Shown: in pieces, positions 27,131-36,175 of the stretch
Position numbering within the stretch: the stretch's first letter is position 1
Layout of the letters: every line of letters starts with the position of its first letter
From: an uncultured Rothia sp.
GTDB lineage: Bacteria; Actinomycetota; Actinomycetes; Actinomycetales; Micrococcaceae
Direction of reading: 5' to 3'
Length of the DNA: 64,000 nt
NCBI RefSeq assembly: GCF_916715725.1
Contig: NZ_CAKAPD010000005.1
Coordinates: forward strand, 1 to 64,000
Translations under genes and position numbers: made by a program
Notes under the pieces: generated by a model
Seen by the model: the letters and a program-made list of their open reading frames with translations, nothing else
Told to the model about the DNA's origin: nothing
The model's database searches: none

Positions 27131-27841
27131 TTAGGCGTTGAATTCTTCGAAGTCTAGAATTGACCACTTTTGGCCATCATGTTTCATTTTGACTTTGAGA
27201 GTATCGTTAGTTTTATCTTCGTTATCCCATGCAGTCCATTTACCGTCTGGTTCAACATGGATTTCCTGATTCCAGTTACGATACATTTTCCAGAAATATG
27301 TTTCGCCGTCTTCGGACCAGGGAGACCCATCAGCTGTATATTTTTCGATGCCGTCGATAACCCATCCGCCGCGCCTGTATAGTTTTTCGACGCTTTCGTA
27401 GGCTTCTAATTCGGAGCTAAAATTAGGCGAGATGAATTCTCGTGCCTTTGCATAGTCACCAGTTTGGATACCGTAGTTTCCTCACTGGACCCAGGCATCA
27501 AATGTTTTGCGTAGGCCTTCTACAGATTTTTCGTTGTAGCCTTCTTCTGGGAGGCTGGGTTTCGGTACGTTTTGCGCGTTGCCGTATTTGTCGGCCTTAC
27601 GGTACTCACCGTCGGGGGCTTTGGATCCGCCGGAGTAGCCTCGGACAGTAGACGGGGTGGCGCTCGCCGAGAGAGATTCAGAAGCCGCCGCAGACGCCGA
27701 AGCGGTCTCGCTCGGCGCGGCGGAGGCGGTGGCTGCCGCCTCGTTATTTGCCTGCTGGCCGCATGCCGCAAGCAGGGCCCCCAGGCCCATAAGTGCGCCG
27801 CCGCTCAGCATTGCGCGGCGGGTAAGAATCGTGGAAGTCAT
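27131..27841 (-). pseudogene. Tat/lipobox lipoprotein with in-frame TGA
   Basis: From ATG 27841: MTSTILTRRAMLSGG, lipobox GALLAAC, Ser/Ala-rich linker, then YSGGSKAPDGEYRKADKYG. At 27482-27484 a TGA interrupts the frame (WVQ-stop-GNYGIQTGD). The reading frame stays open beyond it to TAA 27131 with full similarity to the family (RRGGWVIDG, VEPDGKW, WSILDFEEF). Either a recent nonsense mutation or a gene making a 119-residue product. The 24 bp upstream of this gene are identical to those upstream of the neighbour at 27081. Confidence 0.75.
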
Positions 27842-27931
27842 GGAATTGTATTCCTTATATCGGTGTGGTGTGTGAATAGGGGGCTGGCTAGAAACCGGAA
27901 GACTAACCAGCCGAAGGGAATAACCCCGATA

Positions 27932-28002
27932 GCTGAGAAGCCACATGTGTTTCGAAAAGCCACAATAATGGTGGCTTCTCGGCGAACATGTGGCTTCTCA
28001 GC
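27932..28002. repeat. Interspersed palindromic element, copy 2
   Basis: Same structure as the copy at 25293, here extended to GCTGAG/CTCAGC at the ends. One arm differs (GGCGAACATG). Located between a lipoprotein pseudogene and the 3' end of the 28022 gene. Confidence 0.9.
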
Positions 28003-28021
28003 GTAAGACCCACGGCGGGCT

Positions 28022-29194
28022 TTACATGTCGGGCCAGTCGCGGTGCAGCGAATACTCTGTATCCCCGTCACCATTGTCATTTAGGTGCCAACGCTGGCCA
28101 GTACGAATATCAGCCTTGCGCAGACGCGGGTTTGGGTTATCCTTCTTGCCCATCGTCGGGTCGTTCTTGCAGCCCCAACGAGTGTCGTCTTCATCGCAGG
28201 TGCCGCCGACGCGTCCCACATCAACCCACCACACACGAATCAGCAGCGGGTCGACAGTTTCCTTCGTCAACACGACATCCAGGGCCTGCCAGTCGCCACC
28301 GTCAACACGGAAACGACCAGAGTATGACACCGTCGCGTAGGCGTGGAAATTGCCCGAACGCTTATATACATAGCTGGTCGCGGTCTTGCGTGACTCTTCA
28401 CCACGTGCCCTGCTAACCGGCTTGCCCATGGTGTAGAAGCTGCCCTCGTCGCCGTTGCCGTACTGGATGGTCATCTGAGTAGGGTAGGACTCCATCTCCA
28501 CATGGCCAATCATGAGGTCACCTTCCCATCGTGCGGTGGGTGCGTCGACGTAGAAGTTGATCTGGTCGCCCTTGTAGACGTTGGGGTTGTCTTCGCTGAG
28601 GCTGGTGCCGAGGTTGTAGGACTGCTTCAACACAGGGGCTTGGATATTGGTGTTAGCGAATTGGTCCTCAATCTCTTGGAGCATTTCCTCAGGAGAAGGA
28701 CCCTTAGGCTGCGCGGGGTCATTGGAGGTGAAGGTTTTAGTGTCATTGGGTACGCAGTAGCGGCCACCAACATGGTTGGGTTGCCTGTTAGCATCATCTC
28801 CCAGAGGCAGAGATCCCATGACGTAGTGGCCGGGACGTTGGTCTCCTTCTGTGTAGCATTCTGCATCTCCAGCTTTTCGCGCTTTGGCACTACTTGCATG
28901 ATATTGTTGCTTTGCTCCATCGAGTTGCGTTGGGTGTTCGTCATTCCAACGTTTTCGTGCAGATTCCATATCGGATCCTAGAGAATCAACTGATGATACT
29001 TGTTGTTGATTATGAGTGCTGGTTTCACCTGTACGTTTTGAGGTTTTTGATTTGCTTGTTTTGGAAAAGCTAATACAATGACCAGATGAATCTTTATTTA
29101 TGCACTCTTTGCCTATAGCGGGTATTGTATACAAGGGCAAGGCTGACAGGATAAATGCAATAGATGCTATCTGATTGAAATGTTTTTTATGCAT
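28022..29194 (-). CDS. Secreted protein of unknown function
   Basis: 390 residues. N-terminal signal peptide (MHKKHFNQIASIAFILSALP) without a clear lipobox, a low-complexity Ser/Thr/Lys region (about 40-75), and a beta-rich C-terminal half that may be a PKD/Ig-like domain (about 200-330), with two cysteine pairs (ECYTEG...RYC and GTCDEDDTRWGC). The 5' third is noticeably richer in A and T than the rest. Follows the 29207 lipoprotein gene after 12 bp and is probably co-transcribed with it. Not assigned to a family. Confidence 0.7.
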   Translation of the reverse strand: MHKKHFNQIASIAFILSALPLYTIPAIGKECINKDSSGHCISFSKTSKSKTSKRTGETSTHNQQQVSSVDSLGSDMESARKRWNDEHPTQLDGAKQQYHASSAKARKAGDAECYTEGDQRPGHYVMGSLPLGDDANRQPNHVGGRYCVPNDTKTFTSNDPAQPKGPSPEEMLQEIEDQFANTNIQAPVLKQSYNLGTSLSEDNPNVYKGDQINFYVDAPTARWEGDLMIGHVEMESYPTQMTIQYGNGDEGSFYTMGKPVSRARGEESRKTATSYVYKRSGNFHAYATVSYSGRFRVDGGDWQALDVVLTKETVDPLLIRVWWVDVGRVGGTCDEDDTRWGCKNDPTMGKKDNPNPRLRKADIRTGQRWHLNDNGDGDTEYSLHRDWPDM

Positions 29195-29206
29195 GGTAGC
29201 CCCTAA

Positions 29207-29923
29207 TTATCCTTCATTGAGCGGTTTGGTTCCTGCAATTTTCCAGTACCCATTTGAATATATAAATATAAAATAAAATGAGTCGTCGGAAGTGTCGGTA
29301 TTTGCTTTGAATACAACTTCACCATCAGGCTCTACATACATAGCCGTAGACCATACCCTGCGAATTTTCATGCGGTATTCTTTTGTCTTATCACTAAATA
29401 ACAAAGCACTTTCAGACTGATAAGAATCTAGGCCATCGGCGACCCAGCCTCCGTGGGAGTACATCTCTTCAAGATATTCGTAGAACCCATATTCTTCAGC
29501 ATCTTCTGTTACATACTTGAATGCATAGGAACAGTCACCGGTCTGAATCGCGTAGTTATGGGCAATGACCCAATCCTCCATCATGTGATTGAGGCCTTCT
29601 TCGGTCTCAGGATACTGAGCGGGCTCATTACGAGGCTTGGGGACATTCTGTGCAGGCCCGTAGCCGTCAGCTTTACGGTATTCACCGTCAGGGGCTTTGG
29701 ACTGCCCTGAATATCCGCGAGTAACCTTCGGTTTAGGGGTAGTGCTCGCCGAAGGCGACTCAGATGCTGCGGCAGTAGCCGAAGCCAACTCGCTCGGCGC
29801 GGCGGAGGCGGTGGCTGCCGCCTCGTTATTAGCCTGCTGGCCGCACGCCGCAAGCAGGGCGCCAATGCCCACAAGTGTGCCGCTGCCCAGCAGGGTACGG
29901 CGGTTGAAAATGGTCGAATCCAT
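29207..29923 (-). CDS. Tat/lipobox lipoprotein (DUF6318-like), intact copy
   Basis: 238 residues from ATG 29923. N-terminus MDSTIFNRRTLLGSG with lipobox GALLAACGQQ, an Ala/Ser-rich linker, then the family domain: SKAPDGEYRKADGYGPAQNVPKP, EEGLNHMMEDWVIAHNYAIQTGD, YSHGGWVADG and the terminal YWKIAG strand. Full-length reference for the two broken neighbours. The domain resembles DUF6318; that name is from memory and unverified. Probably anchored on the outer face of the membrane; role unknown. Confidence 0.8.
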   Translation of the reverse strand: MDSTIFNRRTLLGSGTLVGIGALLAACGQQANNEAAATASAAPSELASATAAASESPSASTTPKPKVTRGYSGQSKAPDGEYRKADGYGPAQNVPKPRNEPAQYPETEEGLNHMMEDWVIAHNYAIQTGDCSYAFKYVTEDAEEYGFYEYLEEMYSHGGWVADGLDSYQSESALLFSDKTKEYRMKIRRVWSTAMYVEPDGEVVFKANTDTSDDSFYFIFIYSNGYWKIAGTKPLNEG

Positions 29924-30614
29924 AGAAGATACGCTCCTATCGTCGGTGATGGTGTGATATATGTGCATGTCAAACCGTTATTCACAGGTTGCATTGACTG
30001 CCGGAAGAAAAACAGCCCCGTAGTGCACCCATCAAGCGCATCAATGCGCTATGGAACACTACAGTTACCACCCTACCGCATGTTTGCAGTCGTTTGCACT
30101 CTTTTGAGGATGATGACGGTCGTTGGTCAATATTCGGGCTTCTCAATGTTTTATGCATCAAATAAATCTGCACCCGAAGAGGTGCCGCCTCAGCAGAATT
30201 TGTGCCATGGTTTAGCGCCTTCAGCCATGGTTTTTAACTACAACCAAAGACACTAACCTATGGCACAAACCCGTAACCATGACCGAATTTGTCTCTGCGC
30301 CGGGTAGGCGGGATCCGGTAATGACTTAGTGTTTTCGGTAATGGGTTAGTGACTTCAGGCGGGGGTTTTAACCATCGCCAAAGACACGAAGTCATTACCA
30401 AAATTATTAAGTCATGACCAAATCTCCACCCGTGTGGAGGCGCCGCTTCTGCAAAATTTTCGGCATACCAAAACAGAGCAGCCTCCGCACCCGAACGCCC
30501 ATGACCTCGCATTCCCGCCCTCCGCGTCCCAGTCCAGCAGTCCCTCCCGCATATCCCACCCCATTCCTTCCTCATGCCCGTAATGTGGCGGGCAACTCAT
30601 GCCGCTCACGCGGG
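29924..30614. other. Intergenic region with tandem palindromic elements
   Basis: No credible gene. The right half is filled by related inverted repeats (see 30190-30470). The left part contains divergent promoter sequence for the lipoprotein gene and no recognisable RNA. Confidence 0.5.
30190..30470. repeat. Two tandem related palindromic elements upstream of zapE
   Basis: Element A: TTTGTGCCATGGTTTAG (30197-30213) faces CTAACCTATGGCACAAA (30254-30270). Element B: GGTAATGACTTAGTG (30318-30332) faces CACGAAGTCATTACC (30384-30398). Their central ~50 bp are alike, sharing CTTCAG, TTTTAAC and CCAAAGACAC at matching places. A third partial copy of the left flank (GCCGC...GCA-AATTT) appears at about 30435-30465. 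Confidence 0.8.
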
Positions 30615-31733
30615 GTGTTAGACAGTACTACACTTAAAGCGGAAGTCACATCGCCGTCACTGAAGAAAAGAGTTTTTGTGCCCACCACGACTGTACACTT
30701 GACCGACCGTATCCCTCGCGTTTCTGCTGATGAGTTGCTGGCGGGTTTCCGCCCCTCTGAGCGTTTTGGCGAAGTGTCTTTTGATAGCTACATTCCTGAT
30801 CCGAATCAGCCGTCGCAGGCTGAGGCTGTGCAGAAGCTGAAGGATTTTGGCGACAAGATTAATGGTGGCGGCGCTGGTGCCGGTTTCTTTGGTCGCCTGT
30901 TTGGTGGCAAGAAGAAGGATTCGACGAAGGCTGGCCTGTACCTTGACGGCGGTTTTGGTGTGGGTAAGACTCACCTGTTGGCGTCGCTGTGGCATTATGT
31001 GGATGGCCCGAAGGCGTTCGGTACTTTTGTGGAGTACACGAACCTGGTGGGTGCGTTGACGTTCCGTAAGACGGTTGAGGCGTTGAGCAGCTACAAGCTG
31101 GTGTGTATTGACGAGTTTGAGCTGGATGATCCGGGTGATACTGTGCTCATGTCTCGTCTGATGCGTGAGCTGGCGGATGCTGGCGTGAAGCTTGTGGCGA
31201 CGTCGAACACGCTGCCTGGTGCGCTGGGTGAGGGCCGTTTTGCGGCTGAGGATTTTAAGCGTGAGATTCAGGTGCTTGCTTCGCAGTTTGAGGTGCACCG
31301 TGTGGATGGTGAGGATTTCCGTCACCGTGGCCTGCCTGCTGCGCCGGAGCCTGTTGCTGATGATGCGTTTGATGCGAAGGTTGAGGAAGTGTTCGGCGGC
31401 CAGACTGTTGGCGTTGATAACTTCGCTGACCTGGTGGAGCACCTGGCGAAGGTGCACCCGTCGCGTTACCGTCAGCTGATTGATGGCCTGGATGGTATTG
31501 CGTGGCGTGATGTTCACCCGATTACTGAGCAGTCGGTGGCGCTGCGTTTTGTGGTGTTGGCTGACCGCCTGTATGACAAGGACCTGCCGATTGTTTCTTC
31601 GGGTGTGCCTTTTGACAAGGTGTTTACTGAGGAGATGCTGGCTGGTGGTTATCAGAAGAAGTATTTCCGTGCGGTGTCTCGTTTGACTGCGTTGGCTCGT
31701 GAGGGCATGCTGGGTGAGGAGGCGGAGCGCTAG
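30615..31733 (+). CDS. zapE: ZapE/AFG1-like ATPase
   Basis: 372 residues from GTG 30615; the frame is open from 30414 but the extra N-terminus looks non-coding. AAA-like P-loop GLYLDGGFGVGKTHLLASLWH, Walker B KLVCIDEFELDDPGD, sensor VKLVATSNTLPGAL. This matches the AFG1/ZapE family. In E. coli ZapE acts at the constricting Z-ring; the actinobacterial role is less clear. Codon use is unusually rich in GTG, GCT and TTG. Followed by a strong terminator and the CRISPR leader. Confidence 0.88.
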   Translation: MLDSTTLKAEVTSPSLKKRVFVPTTTVHLTDRIPRVSADELLAGFRPSERFGEVSFDSYIPDPNQPSQAEAVQKLKDFGDKINGGGAGAGFFGRLFGGKKKDSTKAGLYLDGGFGVGKTHLLASLWHYVDGPKAFGTFVEYTNLVGALTFRKTVEALSSYKLVCIDEFELDDPGDTVLMSRLMRELADAGVKLVATSNTLPGALGEGRFAAEDFKREIQVLASQFEVHRVDGEDFRHRGLPAAPEPVADDAFDAKVEEVFGGQTVGVDNFADLVEHLAKVHPSRYRQLIDGLDGIAWRDVHPITEQSVALRFVVLADRLYDKDLPIVSSGVPFDKVFTEEMLAGGYQKKYFRAVSRLTALAREGMLGEEAER

Positions 31734-31883
31734 TTCCGCTGTTCGCCGGGGCCGAGCTTTGGCCGGCTCGGGTTTTGATGCGCTGTTCTTTCTAGTCCCG
31801 TGAGACTCGAAGCTCGCCCGGTTTGCATGGTTAGCTTGGTTAGTCTGGTTTACCTGAACCGCGCCAACCCCTCTCATACGTGA

Positions 31884-31927
31884 GGACCCTCGCCGGGTCG
31901 CTTAGGAAGCACCCGGCGGGGGTCTTT
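31884..31927 (+). terminator. Terminator of zapE
   Basis: GC-rich hairpin (GACCCTCGCCGGGT with ACCCGGCGGGGGTC) followed by TTTGTG. It separates zapE from the CRISPR leader. Confidence 0.8.
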
Positions 31928-31933
31928 GTGTGA

Positions 31934-32108
31934 GCGAGAACCTGGTACGTGACGGGAACATGGCGTGTCGCTCGCGTGGTGTTTTGGCTTGTCACAGATG
32001 TTTGGGCGCGTGTAGGCTGGTTTGGGTATACTTTTTGTGTGGCCTGCCGCGAGGTTCTCGCGGGGTACCCGTTTCTGCCGCATGGTTGCGGGCTATTTTC
32101 GGGTAGCT
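31934..32108 (+). promoter_or_regulatory. Leader of CRISPR array 1
   Basis: The first 93 bp, up to a -10-like TATACT at 32027-32032, align without gaps to the region before array 2 (38202-38294). Shared strings include GCGAGAACCTGG, GCGTGTCGCTCG, GTTTTGGCTTGTCA and TTGGGTATACTTTT. From TATACT to the first repeat is 82 bp. This part contains a perfect hairpin, CCGCGAG-GTT-CTCGCGG (32047-32063), and ends TAGCT directly before repeat 1. A diverged counterpart is at 39213-39295. Confidence 0.85.
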
Positions 32109-35100
32109 ATTTCCCTTCCTTTTCGGAGGGACTTTCATTGAGGGAGCATCAAAACAATAATCCACCCCCGCCTCAACCCGAATTTCCCTTCCTTTTCGGA
32201 GGGACTTTCATTGAGGGCTCTGAATGTTTCCGAGTCCACGGCGTAAATGAGGATTTCCCTTCCTTTTCGGAGGGACTTTCATTGAGGGTCTACCTTACGG
32301 GTTACCGTACCCAGGCGCGGGTGTTGGATTTCCCTTCCTTTTCGGAGGGACTTTCATTGAGGGTAGTTTTACCCCTAGTTCAGCCCGCTAACTGTTCATT
32401 TCCCTTCCTTTTCGGAGGGACTTTCATTGAGGGGAAGCTCTTACCACCCGCGTTACCATTAACAGCCTGGAATTTCCCTTCCTTTTCGGAGGGACTTTCA
32501 TTGAGGGCTGGTCTGCCTCTAGCGGGTCAGTGGTGAACAGGATAATTTCCCTTCCTTTTCGGAGGGACTTTCATTGAGGGTATCCCACATTCTCGACCGT
32601 ATCCAAGCCCACGACATTTCCCTTCCTTTTCGGAGGGACTTTCATTGAGGGATCTGTAGCGCTTAACGTTCCTTCGGTCATCGCGATATTTCCCTTCCTT
32701 TTCGGAGGGACTTTCATTGAGGGGGTTCGGACTTTAGGGGCTGGTACCGAAAGATTGGGATTTCCCTTCCTTTTCGGAGGGACTTTCATTGAGGGTGATG
32801 AGGAGCTGGATAGCGAGGGCAATTCAGAGGATTTCCCTTCCTTTTCGGAGGGACTTTCATTGAGGGTGAATTATTCCCGCTATTATGGTGCCATTGAATA
32901 AATTTCCCTTCCTTTTCGGAGGGACTTTCATTGAGGGAGCAGGGCTCGACCCACTTAACAACCCCGCGCGGCACTGCAATTTCCCTTCCTTTTCGGAGGG
33001 ACTTTCATTGAGGGCTATGAAGGCACCTGCCATGGTGGCAGATGCGTCATATTTCCCTTCCTTTTCGGAGGGACTTTCATTGAGGGGGCTCCGCAGGCGG
33101 CAGCTTACCGGACCGGGACGGGGATTTCCCTTCCTTTTCGGAGGGACTTTCATTGAGGGCACGCACTTCGTCCCTCAGCGTGTGTTAGGTGTCGGATTTC
33201 CCTTCCTTTTCGGAGGGACTTTCATTGAGGGCTTCCACAACGCGCGGCCTGCACCCTGCGGAGCGATTTCCCTTCCTTTTCGGAGGGACTTTCATTGAGG
33301 GTTTTTTAACGTGACTCCCAAAGCTAGCAGTTTTAGAATTTCCCTTCCTTTTCGGAGGGACTTTCATTGAGGGCCGCAATTCCACGAAAATCAACCCGCT
33401 AGATGCTGGCATTTCCCTTCCTTTTCGGAGGGACTTTCATTGAGGGTGAGTGCATGAGGTGTGACAAAAAGAGAGTGAAAATTTCCCTTCCTTTTCGGAG
33501 GGACTTTCATTGAGGGACATTCTACCAGTCACCAGGCGCGAGTCGTTTTGGGTATTTCCCTTCCTTTTCGGAGGGACTTTCATTGAGGGACACGTCCCCC
33601 GCCTGGCACTTCACCTATGCGGAGGCATTTCCCTTCCTTTTCGGAGGGACTTTCATTGAGGGTCAAGATGTCCAGTCGCAAGCTCAGAAAGCGCGCCCCA
33701 TTTCCCTTCCTTTTCGGAGGGACTTTCATTGAGGGACTGGACGCGGCGGCAAATATGAACCGGCGGGTAATTTCCCTTCCTTTTCGGAGGGACTTTCATT
33801 GAGGGTCCTTAATTAACCCTTCTTGGTGAATCGCGTGTTATTTCCCTTCCTTTTCGGAGGGACTTTCATTGAGGGGGCGCAGGCATATTTGGTTCCGCCG
33901 GATGAATTCATATTTCCCTTCCTTTTCGGAGGGACTTTCATTGAGGGGGCAGCTTGAAAGAGCGTAACCGGATGCTGTTCAAGATTTCCCTTCCTTTTCG
34001 GAGGGACTTTCATTGAGGGCTTGAGGACTCGACAGGTGAGGAATGGCTCAGGGATTTCCCTTCCTTTTCGGAGGGACTTTCATTGAGGGGAAGTAGATTC
34101 GCTCCGACTCGACCGAAAGAAGAAATTTCCCTTCCTTTTCGGAGGGACTTTCATTGAGGGCAGAAATTCAAAGGAAGCACGCGATAACTCGACGCAGGCA
34201 TTTCCCTTCCTTTTCGGAGGGACTTTCATTGAGGGGCGCCGGTGAACGCGGCGTGCTAAATGTCGAGCGAGAATTTCCCTTCCTTTTCGGAGGGACTTTC
34301 ATTGAGGGGTCCGGTGTACCAGCCTTACCCGCCGGTGACTCCTCGGATTTCCCTTCCTTTTCGGAGGGACTTTCATTGAGGGTTCAAGAATCCCGACGCA
34401 GATAATTTTGTCGAGGCGTGGATTTCCCTTCCTTTTCGGAGGGACTTTCATTGAGGGTGCCAAGCTCACGCTCCGCGTCCAGAAGAAAACCAGCGATTTC
34501 CCTTCCTTTTCGGAGGGACTTTCATTGAGGGTCAGATTCGCCGAGCATGCCCTCACGAGCCAACGCAGATTTCCCTTCCTTCTGGGAAGGGCTTTCATTG
34601 AGGCAAAACCCCCCACCTTGCGCTACAAAATCCCCCACCTTATTTCCCTTCCTTCTGGGAAGGGCTTTCATTGAGGCGAAGACGCACGAGCCGCGTGCCC
34701 TACAGGTGCCGCGGATTTCCCTTCCTTCTGGGAAGGGCTTTCATTGAGGCCCAACTTACCTGGGTATTTGGTGCCTGGATTTTTGGCGATTTCCCTTCCT
34801 TCTGGGAAGGGCTTTCATTGAGGCGGTACTCGCGCTCCTCGGTCTTCAACCTGCGCGCATTTCCCTGCCTTTTCGATGGGGCTTTCATTGAGGACAGTCG
34901 ACGGCGGCGCGAACATAGGGCTGGTAGCGGATTTCCCTACAATTTTGGAGGAACCTTCATTGAGGCACACCGTCAGATGGTGCATATAAACGCGAACAAC
35001 GATTTCCCTGCTTTTTCGTAGGGACCTTTCATTGAGGTGTCGATATCAACACCATCACCGGCGATTTGGCTATGAGATTTCCCCACCTTTGGGAGGGACT

Positions 35101-35900
35101 TTCATTGAGGCCGTCAGCAGCTCGAAAGGTTCAACCCCTCCTTGAAATTTCCCTTCCTTTTGGGAGGGACTTTCATTGAGGCCAGGACTGGCTCACCGCT
35201 AGGCAACAGCGACTAGCATTTCCCTTCTTTTGGGAAGGGCTTTCATTGAGGCGGTGGCGCGGGCATTGGCGAGGCTGGACATGTGAATTTCTCTTCCTTT
35301 TTGGAGGGGCTTTCATTAAGGCGCCGTTCCGAAGCACTGGTGCGTAAAATCCTGTCGGATTTCCTTTCCTATTTGGAAGGGCTTTCATTAAGGGGGTGTG
35401 ATACACTCGGGCTGAAAGAAGCTCGCTTGCGATTTCCCATACTTTTCGTAGGGGCTTTCATTGAGGCGGCAGTGCGCATGAGATGAAAGCAACCGGGAAA
35501 TAATTTCCCTTCCTTTTGGGAAGGGCTTTCATTGAGGGCACTCCAGCATCCTGTACACGTGTGGGGTGCGCGCATTTCCCTGCCTTTTCGTAGGGACTTT
35601 CATTGAATCTGGCGCACCTTTATGGTGACCCCGTGGTGTATTGGCTTTTCCCTTCCTTTTTGGAAGGGCATTCATTGAGGCTGGTCTATGGAAGCTCGCC
35701 AGGCTGATGCTGCAGGTTACATTTCTCCGCCCTGGGCGGGGCCCTTTCATTGAGGCTTCAATATCGGCGCAGTGTATGAGAACCGTCCGCTCATTTCCCT
35801 ACCTTTTCGTAGGGACATTCATTAAGGCATTGAGGTCAAGGCGAATAATGAAAGATTCTCAACTCAGCGATTTCCCTACAGTTTTGTAGGGACTTTCCCT
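32109..35900 (+). CRISPR. CRISPR array 1: 53 repeats, 52 spacers
   Basis: 36-bp repeats start at 32109 and recur about every 72 bp; spacers are 34-38 nt. Repeats 1-34 (to 34531) are identical: ATTTCCCTTCC, a TTTTCGG turn, then AGGGACTTTCATTGAGGG. Repeats 35-38 (34569-34824) share a different stem, CCCTTCCTTCTGGGAAGGG, and end GGC. Repeats 39-53 are heterogeneous (35-37 bp, mutated stems), and the last, at 35870, is truncated. Identical repeats next to the leader and decay at the far end fix the orientation: leader at left, transcription to the right. The ATTGAGGG end would be the 8-nt 5' handle of crRNAs. A terminator follows at 35912. Confidence 0.97.
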
Positions 35901-35911
35901 AACCTATTCCT

Positions 35912-35956
35912 GCTCCGTTCGTGGACCCATCACAGTCCAGGAACGGAGCTTTTCCT
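35912..35956 (+). terminator. Terminator of CRISPR array 1
   Basis: GCTCCGTTC (35912-35920) pairs with GAACGGAGC (35941-35949), followed by TTTTCCTTTTC. Confidence 0.8.
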
Positions 35957-36175
35957 TTTCGCCGCGCAGGAAGCAACCAGGCCAAAACACCGACCGCAAA
36001 CCCCACCCGCCAGCTGCTACCCGCCTCCTCCACACCTCCAAGCAGAAAATTCAACACGCCGGAATAGCGTCATAAACTCGCTGATAAGCCAAAACATTCC
36101 GCCGCAGTGCTACCCTCAAAACCAAGCAGCCAAAGCAGACTGCCCACCATACTCGCTCACACCAAGGAGACACTG

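Noticed and set aside
30657..31877. 406-codon antisense frame over zapE
   Set aside because: Arg/Gln/His-rich mirror frame; zapE has Walker A and B and sensor motifs.
31949..35889. Chain of short open frames with repeated FPSFSEGLSLR or SMKVPPKRKGN strings
   Set aside because: These are translations of CRISPR repeats, not proteins.
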